A DNA stretch of 37,668 bases from Streptomyces populi (lineage in GTDB: Bacteria > Actinomycetota > Actinomycetes > Streptomycetales > Streptomycetaceae): the NCBI RefSeq assembly GCF_002911015.1, contig NZ_KZ626922.1, positions 1 to 37,668 of the forward strand, read 5' to 3'. The notes under the pieces are model-generated. The model saw only the letters and a program-made list of their open reading frames with translations. It was not told the DNA's origin and ran no database searches. Shown piece by piece: positions 23,345 to 30,522 of the stretch. A program made the translations under genes and the position numbers. Each line of letters opens with the position of its first letter. Position 1 is the first letter of the stretch.

Positions 23345-24223
23345 ATGGACGAGCCGGCCGTACTCGATCTGCCCGTCGAGGGCGGAACCCTCCGTGTCCT
23401 GCGGTTCGGCAGGGGGCCGCGGACCGCTCTCGCGGCGCACGGCATCACCGGATCCGGGATGTCCTTCCGCGCCCTGGCCCGTCGGCTCCCCGGCGAATGG
23501 AGCCTGTTCGCGCCCGACCTGCGGGGGCGCGGCGGAAGCGCGGACACCCCCGGCCCGTACGGCCTCGACCGGCACGCCGCGGACCTGTGCCGCCTGGCCC
23601 AGGACCTGGGCGGAGGGCGGCCGGTCGCCCTGACCGGGCACTCCATGGGCGCGTACGCCGCGCTGACCGCCGCCGCGCTCCGGCCCGCGCTGTTCGACCG
23701 GCTGCTGCTCGTCGACGGCGGCCTGCCGCTGCCCGTCCCGCCCGGCGCCGACCTCGACGCCCTTCTGGACACCACGCTCGGACCGGCACTGGCCCGCCTC
23801 GGCCGGACGTACGGGACCGACGCGGCCTACGTCGACTTCTTCCGCGCGCATCCGGCGCTCGGCCCGCACTGGAACGCGGACATCGAGGCGTACGTGCGCT
23901 ACGACGTCACAGGGGCCCGGGGCGCCCGGCGCTCGAAGGTGCGCGAGGAGGCCGTGCGCCACGACGGGCGGGATCTGCTGACGTCGGCCGACCGGTTCGC
24001 CGCCGGCCTCACCGGGCTGGGCGTCCCGGCTCTGCTGCTGCACGCGCCGCTCGGGCTGCTCGGACAGGAACCGCCGATGCTGCCGGAGTCCGTCGTCGAA
24101 CGCTGGACCGGCGGGCCGGGGAACCTTCCCGCCGAGCTGGTCGAGGGCTGCAACCACTACACGATCCTGCTCGGAACCGCCGCGAGGACCGTCGCCGAGC
24201 GGTTCGTCGCACTGGGCGGGTGA
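23345..24223 (+). CDS. Alpha/beta hydrolase
   Basis: Alpha/beta-hydrolase-fold protein of 292 residues. It has an oxyanion-hole HG motif (AAHGITGSG, about 31-39), DLRGRGGS, nucleophile Ser100 in GHSMGAY, and a catalytic His near the C-terminus (GCNHYTIL, about 271). The acid residue is not obvious at the usual position after strand 7, where LLLHAPLGLLGQEP appears; Asp123 after strand 6 (LLVDGGLPL) could substitute. A good ribosome binding site (GAGGAGA) precedes ATG 23345. It is 81 nt after the MazG-like gene and may be co-transcribed. The substrate is unknown. Confidence 0.88.
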   Translation: MDEPAVLDLPVEGGTLRVLRFGRGPRTALAAHGITGSGMSFRALARRLPGEWSLFAPDLRGRGGSADTPGPYGLDRHAADLCRLAQDLGGGRPVALTGHSMGAYAALTAAALRPALFDRLLLVDGGLPLPVPPGADLDALLDTTLGPALARLGRTYGTDAAYVDFFRAHPALGPHWNADIEAYVRYDVTGARGARRSKVREEAVRHDGRDLLTSADRFAAGLTGLGVPALLLHAPLGLLGQEPPMLPESVVERWTGGPGNLPAELVEGCNHYTILLGTAARTVAERFVALGG

Positions 24224-24357
24224 CCGGCCGCGGAGCGGACGCCGGGTGCCGGGGTGCCGGAGGGCGCGGACCGGACACCGGGTGCCGGAGGCCGTACGTC
24301 GTGTGACGGGCGCCGGGGGCGAGGACTCCGGCGTCCGGACGTACTCCCGGCACCGCC

Positions 24358-24363
24358 TACCCT
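24358..24363 (+). promoter_or_regulatory. -10 element of miaB
   Basis: TACCCT, which fits TAnnnT, is followed by 6 nt and ATG 24370. No ribosome binding site precedes the ATG, so a leaderless transcript is likely. The rest of the 146-nt gap has short repeats of GGGTGCCGG and no gene. Confidence 0.5.
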
Positions 24364-24369
24364 TGTCCC

Positions 24370-25896
24370 ATGAGCAGCGGCGACCGGAGTCAGGCAGTGG
24401 ACGTTCAGGAAACCAAGACGTACGAAGTACGCACCTACGGGTGTCAGATGAACGTCCATGACTCCGAACGGCTTTCCGGGCTCCTGGAGGACGCCGGTTA
24501 CGTGCGGGCGCCCGAGGGCGCGGACGGGGACGCGGACGTCGTCGTCTTCAACACCTGCGCCGTGCGCGAGAACGCCGACAACAAGCTCTACGGCAACCTC
24601 GGCCGCCTCGCCCCGATGAAGACGAAGCGCCCCGGCATGCAGATCGCCGTCGGCGGCTGCCTCGCCCAGAAGGACCGCGACACCATCGTGAAGCGGGCGC
24701 CCTGGGTGGACGTCGTCTTCGGCACGCACAACATCGGCAAGCTGCCGGTCCTCCTGGAGCGCGCCCGCGTCCAGGAGGAGGCGCAGATCGAGATCGCCGA
24801 GTCCCTGGAGGCCTTCCCCTCCACGCTGCCGACCCGCCGCGAGAGCGCGTACGCGGCCTGGGTGTCGATCTCCGTCGGCTGCAACAACACCTGCACCTTC
24901 TGCATCGTCCCGGCCCTGCGCGGCAAGGAGAAGGACCGCAGGACCGGCGACATCCTGGCCGAGATCGAGGCACTCGTCGGCGAGGGCGTCTCCGAGATCA
25001 CCCTGCTCGGCCAGAACGTCAACGCGTACGGGAGCGACATCGGCGACCGCGAGGCCTTCAGCAAGCTGCTGCGCGCCTGCGGGAAGATCGAGGGCCTGGA
25101 GCGCGTGCGCTTCACCTCGCCGCACCCGCGCGACTTCACCGACGACGTGATCGCCGCCATGGCGGAGACGCCGAACGTGATGCCGCAGCTGCACATGCCG
25201 ATGCAGTCCGGATCGGACACCGTCCTGAAGGCCATGCGCCGCTCGTACCGCCAGGAGCGCTTCCTCGGGATCATCGAGAAGGTCCGGGCCGCCATCCCGC
25301 ACGCGGCGATCACCACCGACATCATCGTGGGCTTCCCCGGAGAGACGGAGGAGGACTTCGAGCAGACCCTCCACGCGGTCCGCGAGGCCCGCTTCTCCGC
25401 GGCCTTCACGTTCCAGTACTCCAAGCGCCCCGGCACCCCGGCGGCCACCATGGAGGGGCAGATCCCCAAGGAGGTCGTCCAGGCGCGCTACGAGCGTCTC
25501 GTCGCCCTCCAGGAGGAGATCTCCTGGGACGAGAACAAGAAGCAGGTCGGCCGCGTCCTGGAGCTGATGGTCGCCGAGGGCGAGGGCCGCAAGGACGGTG
25601 CCACCCACCGCCTGTCGGGCCGTGCCCCCGACAACCGGCTGGTCCACTTCACCAAGCCCGACGCGGAGGTCCGCCCCGGTGACGTGGTGACCGTCGAGAT
25701 CACGTACGCCGCCCCGCACCACCTGCTCGCCGAGGGTGCCGTCCTGGACGTGCGCCGCACGCGCGCGGGGGACGCCTGGGAGAAGCGCAACGCCGCCGAG
25801 GCCGCCAAGCCGGCCGGCGTCATGCTGGGCCTGCCGAAGATCGGCGCCCCGGCGCCGCTCCCGGTCGCCACGGGCAGCGGCTGCGGCTGCGACTGA
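24370..25896 (+). CDS. miaB: tRNA-2-methylthio-N6-dimethylallyladenosine synthase MiaB
   Basis: Radical-SAM methylthiotransferase of 508 residues that converts i6A37 to ms2i6A37 in tRNAs reading UNN codons. The N-terminal UPF0004 domain carries Cys25, Cys63 and Cys97 for the auxiliary [4Fe-4S] cluster. The radical-SAM CxxxCxxC is Cys171, Cys175 and Cys178 (GCNNTCTFCIVP). A TRAM domain follows (about 395-465). The C-terminus ends in SGCGCD after an Ala/Pro-rich tail. It acts after MiaA, encoded 1.8 kb downstream on the same strand. The first residues (to about 18) are weakly conserved, but the start agrees with the -10 placement. Confidence 0.97.
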   Translation: MSSGDRSQAVDVQETKTYEVRTYGCQMNVHDSERLSGLLEDAGYVRAPEGADGDADVVVFNTCAVRENADNKLYGNLGRLAPMKTKRPGMQIAVGGCLAQKDRDTIVKRAPWVDVVFGTHNIGKLPVLLERARVQEEAQIEIAESLEAFPSTLPTRRESAYAAWVSISVGCNNTCTFCIVPALRGKEKDRRTGDILAEIEALVGEGVSEITLLGQNVNAYGSDIGDREAFSKLLRACGKIEGLERVRFTSPHPRDFTDDVIAAMAETPNVMPQLHMPMQSGSDTVLKAMRRSYRQERFLGIIEKVRAAIPHAAITTDIIVGFPGETEEDFEQTLHAVREARFSAAFTFQYSKRPGTPAATMEGQIPKEVVQARYERLVALQEEISWDENKKQVGRVLELMVAEGEGRKDGATHRLSGRAPDNRLVHFTKPDAEVRPGDVVTVEITYAAPHHLLAEGAVLDVRRTRAGDAWEKRNAAEAAKPAGVMLGLPKIGAPAPLPVATGSGCGCD

Positions 25897-25924
25897 CCCG
25901 GCGGACCGGGACCGACGCGGAGAC

Positions 25925-25948
25925 CGGCGTGCCCACGCGGGCACGCCG
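25925..25948 (+). terminator. Terminator hairpin after miaB
   Basis: CGGCGTGCCC (25925-25934) and GGGCACGCCG (25939-25948) form a perfect 10-bp stem with tetraloop ACGC, 29 nt beyond the miaB stop. No U-tract follows. Confidence 0.65.
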
Positions 25949-26302
25949 ACCGGCCCACGCCGACACGGCGGACCGACCCGGCCGCAGGGTTGACCGGCAG
26001 GGGCGGACGGATCATCGACAGACGTACCGCACCGCACTGCGGCGGACTGCGGCGGTCGCACACGTAGGCCCCCGCCCGGACCGGCCCGGACGTCCGGACG
26101 CCGGGTTGACCGGCACGGGCGGACGGGTCGCCGACGGGCGCACCGCGGCGGACCCGGCGGACGCATGGGGCGGCTCCGACGCGGGCACGGCACCGGGGCA
26201 TCCGGAGACCCCCGGAGGTGACGGCACCGGGGCGTGCCGGAGGCGGGCGCGAGGAACCGGGGCCGGGGCGGACCGGCCGGGTACGGCGTTACGCTGCGGC
26301 TC
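25949..26302. repeat. Non-coding gap after miaB with a 27-bp direct repeat
   Basis: No convincing gene is seen between miaB and the LigB-like gene. An imperfect 27-bp direct repeat (25987-26013 and 26103-26129, two mismatches, core GGGTTGACCGGCA) is 116 bp apart. TACGCT (26290-26295), 7 nt before ATG 26303, is a likely -10 for the next gene. Confidence 0.7.
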
Positions 26303-27052
26303 ATGCTTGTAGCCGCCGCAGTCTGCCCCTGCCCTCCGCTGCTCGTCCCCGAGGTCGCCGCCGGAGCCGCCCCCGAGCTGGACGCCGCGCGTGCCGCGTG
26401 CACGGACGCGCTCGGCGTGCTCGCCGCCTCCCGTCCCGACCTGCTGGTGGTCGTCGGCCCGGCCGAGAAGAGCGGTCGCGGCCCCCACCCGGAGGGCGCC
26501 CGCGGCTCCTTCGCCGGTTTCGGGGTCGACCTCGACGTACGCCTCGGCCGCCCCGACGGGGAGGGCACGGACCCAGGGACGGGCGGCGCCGGCCCCGCGT
26601 CCCCGGAACGTGAGCTGCCGTCCTCCCTCGCCGTCGCCGCCTGGCTGCTGGAGCGCACCGGCTGGTCCGACGCCCCGGTGGAGGGGCTCGGGGTCGGGGA
26701 ACCCCTGGAGGCCGAGCGGTGCGTCCAGGCCGGCCGACAGATCGGCGAGCGCGCCGGGCGGGTGGCCCTGCTGGTGATGGGCGATGCCAGCGCGTGCAGG
26801 ACCCTCAAGGCGCCGGGCTACCTCGACGAACGCGCGGAGGGTTTCGACGCGGAGGTCGCGCGGGCGCTCGCGGCGGCCGACGTCACGGCCCTCAAGACGC
26901 TGGACACCTCTCTGGCCCACGAGCTGAAAGCCGCGGGGCGCGCCCCCTGGCAGGTCCTCGCGGGCGCGGCGGAGGGCGCGGGTCTCGGCGGCGCCCTGCT
27001 CTACGACGACGCTCCCTACGGGGTGGGATACCTGGTGGCGGCCTGGTCGTAG
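26303..27052 (+). CDS. Class III extradiol dioxygenase subunit B-like protein
   Basis: Protein of 249 residues resembling the LigB/MEMO1-like fold found between miaB and miaA in actinobacteria. It opens MLVAAAVCPCPPLLVPEVAAG, continues with DLLVVVGPAEKSGRG and VALLVMGDASACRTLKAPGYLDER, and ends GALLYDDAPYGVGYLVAAWS. The paired metal-binding histidines of true extradiol dioxygenases are not evident in the N-terminal part, so catalysis is doubtful. ATG 26303 is supported by the family start and by TACGCT 7 nt upstream. The context suggests a conserved but undefined role near tRNA modification genes. Confidence 0.83.
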   Translation: MLVAAAVCPCPPLLVPEVAAGAAPELDAARAACTDALGVLAASRPDLLVVVGPAEKSGRGPHPEGARGSFAGFGVDLDVRLGRPDGEGTDPGTGGAGPASPERELPSSLAVAAWLLERTGWSDAPVEGLGVGEPLEAERCVQAGRQIGERAGRVALLVMGDASACRTLKAPGYLDERAEGFDAEVARALAAADVTALKTLDTSLAHELKAAGRAPWQVLAGAAEGAGLGGALLYDDAPYGVGYLVAAWS

Positions 27053-27101
27053 GGGCCGGAACGGGAGCCGCGTCCGGAAAGACACGGGGCCCTGGTCCGT
27101 A

Positions 27102-27130
27102 CGGGTGCGCCGCGCGGCCGGGCGCACCCG
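27102..27130. terminator. Hairpin between convergent LigB-like and antitoxin-like genes
   Basis: CGGGTGCGCC (27102-27111) and GGCGCACCCG (27121-27130) form a perfect 10-bp stem around a 9-nt loop, 50 nt past the LigB-like stop. A second inverted repeat (CGCGCACGT / ACGTGCGCG) follows within about 50 nt. Probably a bidirectional terminator; the rest of the 256-nt gap shows nothing else. Confidence 0.6.
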
Positions 27131-27308
27131 CAGGACTCACGCGCACGTGCGCGTACACCCGCGTACGTGCGCGCCGACGCACCGTCAGTCCCCTCGGTCC
27201 CGTCGGCCCCGACACGGCGTCAGCTCCGGCGGACACGGCCGTACCCGACGCGTCCGACGCCGGAGGCGGTCCGGGCCCTTCGCGGCCGTCCGCCGGTGCG
27301 CGGGGCGT

Positions 27309-27572
27309 TCAGGGCGTCCGAGGCGGGGCCGCCGTGTCCGGCGGGCCCGCGTCCTCGCCGTCGTCCTTGTGCGCGAGGCGGTCCATGGCGTGCTTCGCCT
27401 TGCCCGTGCCCGTGTGGATCTTGTCGCTGTACTTGTGCTTGGTCTTGTCGTCGACCACCTTCGCGGCCTTGTCCAGGCCGTGGGTGACCTTGTGCCCGTG
27501 TTGCTGCGCGAGCCCGGAGACCTTGTCCTTGGCGGGCCCCAGCTTGGCTTTCAGCTCGTCCATCAGACCCAT
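27309..27572 (-). CDS. Antitoxin-like protein, MT0933/Rv0909 family
   Basis: Small Lys-rich protein of 87 residues beginning MGLMDELKAKLGPAKDKVSG, predicted mostly helical. The repeated pattern of Lys, His, Asp and Ala (GLDKAAKVVDDKTKHKYSDKI, TGKAKHAMDRLA) matches the MT0933-type antitoxin family (Rv0909 of M. tuberculosis). A ribosome binding site (GGGAAGG) precedes ATG 27572. No partner toxin gene lies beside it, as its neighbours are convergent LigB-like and divergent miaA genes. It may therefore be a CsbD/LEA-like stress protein or an orphan. The leader holds a small hairpin, CGGGCG-AAA-CGCCCG (27617-27631). Confidence 0.8.
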   Translation of the reverse strand: MGLMDELKAKLGPAKDKVSGLAQQHGHKVTHGLDKAAKVVDDKTKHKYSDKIHTGTGKAKHAMDRLAHKDDGEDAGPPDTAAPPRTP

Positions 27573-27724
27573 GGTTCGCCTTCCCTCGCGGAACAGTCGT
27601 GCGCGGGGGCCCTTTCCGGGCGAAACGCCCGTACCCGGTCCTTACGTTACTCGTGGGGGTGGGGTTCCGCGCAGCCCGGCGCGGCCCCGCGTCGGCTCGT
27701 TGGGGGAGAGGTTCCGGGGTTTGC

Positions 27725-27730
27725 GAGACT
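27725..27730 (+). promoter_or_regulatory. -10 element of miaA
   Basis: GAGACT ends 6 nt before GTG 27737, matching the leaderless geometry of neighbouring genes. No ribosome binding site is seen. Confidence 0.38.
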
Positions 27731-27736
27731 GGGACC

Positions 27737-28675
27737 GTGAGCAGCGCACCTCCCGTACCCCGGGTCATCGCAGTCGTCGGACCGACCGCGGCAGGAAAGT
27801 CCGATCTGGGCGTTTTCCTCGCCGGACGTCTCGGAGGCGAGGTCATCAACGCCGACTCGATGCAGCTGTACCGCGGGATGGACATCGGCACCGCCAAGCT
27901 GACGCCCGCCGAGCGCGGCGGCGTCCCGCACCACCTCCTGGACGTCTGGGACGTGACGGTCACCGCCAGCGTCGCCGAGTACCAGCGGCTCGCCCGTGCC
28001 CGGATCGACGCGCTGCTCGCCGAGGGGCGCTGGCCGATCCTGGTGGGCGGCTCCGGACTGTACGTCCGCGGGGCTGTCGACAAGATGGAGTTCCCCGGCA
28101 CCGACCCCGCCGTGCGCGCCCGCCTGGAGGAGGAGCTCACCCTGCGCGGATCCGGAGCCCTGCACGCCCGGCTCGCCATGTCCGATCCCGGGGCCGCCCA
28201 GGCGATCCTGCCCAGCAACGGCCGCCGCATCGTCCGCGCCCTCGAGGTCATCGAGATCACCGGCAAGCCCTTCACCGCCAACCTGCCCGGCCACGACTCC
28301 GTCTACGACACCCTCCAGATCGGTGTCGACGTGGCGCGCCCCGAGCTCGACGAGCGCATCGCGCACCGGGTGGACCGGATGTGGGAGGCCGGGCTCGTGG
28401 ACGAAGTGCGGGCGCTGGAGGCGCAGGGCCTGCGCGCCGGGCGCACCGCCTCCCGCGCGCTCGGATACCAGCAGGTCCTCGCGGCGCTCGCCGGAGAGTG
28501 CACCGAGGACGAGGCCCGTGCCGAGACCGTTCGCGCCACCAAGCGCTTCGCGCGCCGCCAGGATTCATGGTTCCGGCGCGACCCCAGGGTGCATTGGCTC
28601 AGTGGGGCCGCGGCGGATCTCGGGGAACTCACGGGACTCGCACTGGCGTTGGTCGAACGACCGGTCACAGCCTGA
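27737..28675 (+). CDS. miaA: tRNA dimethylallyltransferase MiaA
   Basis: Prenyltransferase of 312 residues that transfers dimethylallyl from DMAPP to N6 of A37 in tRNA; MiaB then methylthiolates the product. The P-loop GPTAAGKS (15-22), the catalytic Asp/Ser in INADSMQLYRGMDIGTAKLT (about 38-56) and the C-terminal tRNA-binding part (TASRALGYQQVL; RRQDSWFRRDPRVHWL) are present. GTG 27737 is directly before PRVIAVVGPTAAGKS. The longer open frame upstream is a GC-driven extension through the promoter. Confidence 0.97.
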   Translation: MSSAPPVPRVIAVVGPTAAGKSDLGVFLAGRLGGEVINADSMQLYRGMDIGTAKLTPAERGGVPHHLLDVWDVTVTASVAEYQRLARARIDALLAEGRWPILVGGSGLYVRGAVDKMEFPGTDPAVRARLEEELTLRGSGALHARLAMSDPGAAQAILPSNGRRIVRALEVIEITGKPFTANLPGHDSVYDTLQIGVDVARPELDERIAHRVDRMWEAGLVDEVRALEAQGLRAGRTASRALGYQQVLAALAGECTEDEARAETVRATKRFARRQDSWFRRDPRVHWLSGAAADLGELTGLALALVERPVTA

Positions 28676-28782
28676 TCACGTCATGGCATCGGGACGCTCC
28701 GGCTGTCATCCGGGCCTCCGGTGCCGTGCCATCATCAAGCTTCGATCGACCAGTGAAGTCCGAGTTGGGAGGGCGCGTGGCG

Positions 28783-29286
28783 ATGGAGGCCGGCCCTCGC
28801 GACACTGCACGAGGCGCTGAGTACGGCGCTGATCGGGACGGAGTTCGTCTGAGCATCGATCCGGACGCCGATCCCGGCGTCGAGCCGGAGCTGGGCGGAG
28901 AGCGACTGAGTTCCGACGGCCCCGGCCCCGGCGAGATGTCCCCGGAGCCGGAGGTCGAGGTCGAGCTGCGCCCGCAGCGTCTGCTGCGCATCTGGCAGCT
29001 CGCGCCCATCGTGACGCTGGCCGCGACGGGCTCCCTGATGTTCGCCTTCCCGCTCGCCTTCGAGTTCGGGGACGGCGGTGCCGTGGTCGCCATGCTCGGG
29101 CTGCTGATCTGCCTGTGCGCCGCCGGCTGGGGCATGATGGCCGCCCGCCGGGTCGGCTACACCCTGCCCGGCTTCCCGCCGCGCGGCTCCGGCCGGCGCG
29201 TCGACTGGCGGGTGGTGCTCGCCTACGTCGTGATCGTCGCCGCGGTGGCCGTGCTCGCCGTGGGACGCGTGGCCCGGCTGCGCTGA
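28783..29286 (+). CDS. Small integral membrane protein of unknown function
   Basis: Protein of about 167 residues. An acidic, probably disordered N-terminus of about 65 residues (SIDPDADPGVEPELGGE; SPEPEVEVELRPQ) is followed by three membrane segments (IVTLAATGSLMFAFPLAF; VAMLGLLICLCAAGWGMM; VVLAYVVIVAAVAVLAV) and a short basic end. GGGAGGG at 28767-28773 could serve ATG 28783 (spacing 9) or GTG 28777 (spacing 3); I chose the ATG. It lies between miaA and dapF on the same strand. I do not recognise the family. The N-terminus could be a cytoplasmic interaction segment. Confidence 0.72.
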   Translation: MEAGPRDTARGAEYGADRDGVRLSIDPDADPGVEPELGGERLSSDGPGPGEMSPEPEVEVELRPQRLLRIWQLAPIVTLAATGSLMFAFPLAFEFGDGGAVVAMLGLLICLCAAGWGMMAARRVGYTLPGFPPRGSGRRVDWRVVLAYVVIVAAVAVLAVGRVARLR

Positions 29287-29327
29287 CCCCGCGGACCCGT
29301 GCCGCCCGGACGGCCGCGGGGACCCCG

Positions 29328-29333
29328 TACGAT
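29328..29333 (+). promoter_or_regulatory. -10 element of dapF
   Basis: TACGAT, a strong TAnnnT match, ends 6 nt before ATG 29340. This predicts a leaderless dapF transcript, although GAGGG directly before the ATG might also assist ribosome binding. Confidence 0.55.
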
Positions 29334-29339
29334 CGAGGG

Positions 29340-30209
29340 ATGAGCACGCGGATCGCCTTCCTCAAGGGCCACGGGACCGAGAACGACTTCGTGATCGTCC
29401 CGGACCCGGAGAACGCCGTCGACCTGCCTCCCGCCGCCGTCGCCGCCCTGTGCGACCGCCGTGCGGGCATCGGCGGCGACGGCCTGCTGCACGTCGTGCG
29501 GTCCGCCGCGCACCCCGAGGCCGAGGGGATGGCGGCCGAGGCGGAGTGGTTCATGGACTACCGCAACGCCGACGGTTCGGTCGCCGAGATGTGCGGCAAC
29601 GGAGTGCGCGTGTTCGCCCACTACCTCCACCGCGCCGGGCATGTGGCCGAAGGTGACATCACGGTGGCCACGCGCGGCGGGGTGAAGCCCGTACACATCG
29701 CCAAGGACGGGGACGTCACCGTCGGCATGGGCAAGGCACTCCTCCCCGAGGGAGAGGTCACGGTGAGCGTCGGCGAGCGCAGCTGGCCCGCGCGCAACGT
29801 GAACATGGGCAACCCGCACGCCGTCGCCTTCGTGGACGACCTCGCGCACGCCGGCGATCTGTTCACACCGCCGCCGTTCGCTCCGGCGTCGGCCTATCCG
29901 GACGGGGTCAACGTCGAGTTCGTGGTCGACCGGGGGCCGCGCCACGTCGCCCTGCGCGTCCACGAGCGCGGCTCCGGCGAGACCCGTTCCTGCGGCACGG
30001 GCGCGTGCGCCGTGGCCGTCGCCGCGGCCCGCCGTGACGGTGCCGACCCCACGGTGACCGGTACCCCGGCGACGTACACCGTCGACGTGCCCGGCGGACG
30101 CCTGGTCATCACCGAGCACGCGGACGGCGAGATCGAGATGACGGGCCCCGCCGTGATCGTCGCCGAGGGCGAGATCGACGCGGAGTGGCTGGACGGCGCG
30201 TTGCGCTGA
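29340..30209 (+). CDS. dapF: Diaminopimelate epimerase DapF
   Basis: PLP-independent epimerase of 289 residues that converts LL- to meso-diaminopimelate. The catalytic cysteines are Cys85 in EMCGNGVRVFA and Cys218 in RSCGTGACA. Conserved RAGIGGDGLL (41-50) and NMGNPHAV (155-162) are present. Streptomyces builds its peptidoglycan with LL-DAP, so the enzyme mainly supplies meso-DAP for lysine. It stands alone in its pathway here. The start is fixed by STRIAFLKGHGTENDF. Confidence 0.97.
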   Translation: MSTRIAFLKGHGTENDFVIVPDPENAVDLPPAAVAALCDRRAGIGGDGLLHVVRSAAHPEAEGMAAEAEWFMDYRNADGSVAEMCGNGVRVFAHYLHRAGHVAEGDITVATRGGVKPVHIAKDGDVTVGMGKALLPEGEVTVSVGERSWPARNVNMGNPHAVAFVDDLAHAGDLFTPPPFAPASAYPDGVNVEFVVDRGPRHVALRVHERGSGETRSCGTGACAVAVAAARRDGADPTVTGTPATYTVDVPGGRLVITEHADGEIEMTGPAVIVAEGEIDAEWLDGALR

Positions 30210-30225
30210 GCCACGCGGCCGCGCG

Positions 30226-30260
30226 GCGGCACCGACGGGTCCTGCCCGCTCCGGTGCCGC
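30226..30260 (+). terminator. Terminator hairpin after dapF
   Basis: GCGGCACCG (30226-30234) pairs with CGGTGCCGC (30252-30260), and an inner CGGG/CCCG stem tightens the structure. It begins 17 nt after the dapF stop. No U-tract. Confidence 0.55.
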
Positions 30261-30334
30261 ACGGCACGCCGGTCCGACGCCGTCGCGCCGCACAGGACGG
30301 ACGTCGTACGTCCTTGCCGCCCATTCCAGAAAAT

Positions 30335-30359
30335 CGAAACCGTAAACCCCGAAACCGTA
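30335..30359. repeat. Duplicated CGAAACCGTA in an AT-richer patch upstream of rshA
   Basis: CGAAACCGTA occurs at 30335-30344 and 30350-30359, a 15-bp period, in a stretch (about 30322-30372) noticeably less GC-rich than its surroundings. It lies some 65-90 nt upstream of the predicted rshA -10, a typical place for a regulator site. Confidence 0.5.
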
Positions 30360-30422
30360 GCTCGAATGGGTGATCCGTTTCACGCTCGGCGAGAGGCGGT
30401 CGGCCGGGCGTGATGGGGTCGG

Positions 30423-30428
30423 TAGCAT
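30423..30428 (+). promoter_or_regulatory. Predicted -10 of rshA
   Basis: TAGCAT fits TAnnnT; no clear -35 is seen. A start near 30435 would give a leader of about 90 nt ending in GGAGG before ATG 30523. Confidence 0.4.
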
Positions 30429-30522
30429 CAAGCACCGGCCCGGACGGGGGACCGACACCATCCCCTGAGCCGAGTACGCCATGGGGCACCCGTCCGCCGG
30501 TCTTACGCAGCCGGAGGTGCCC

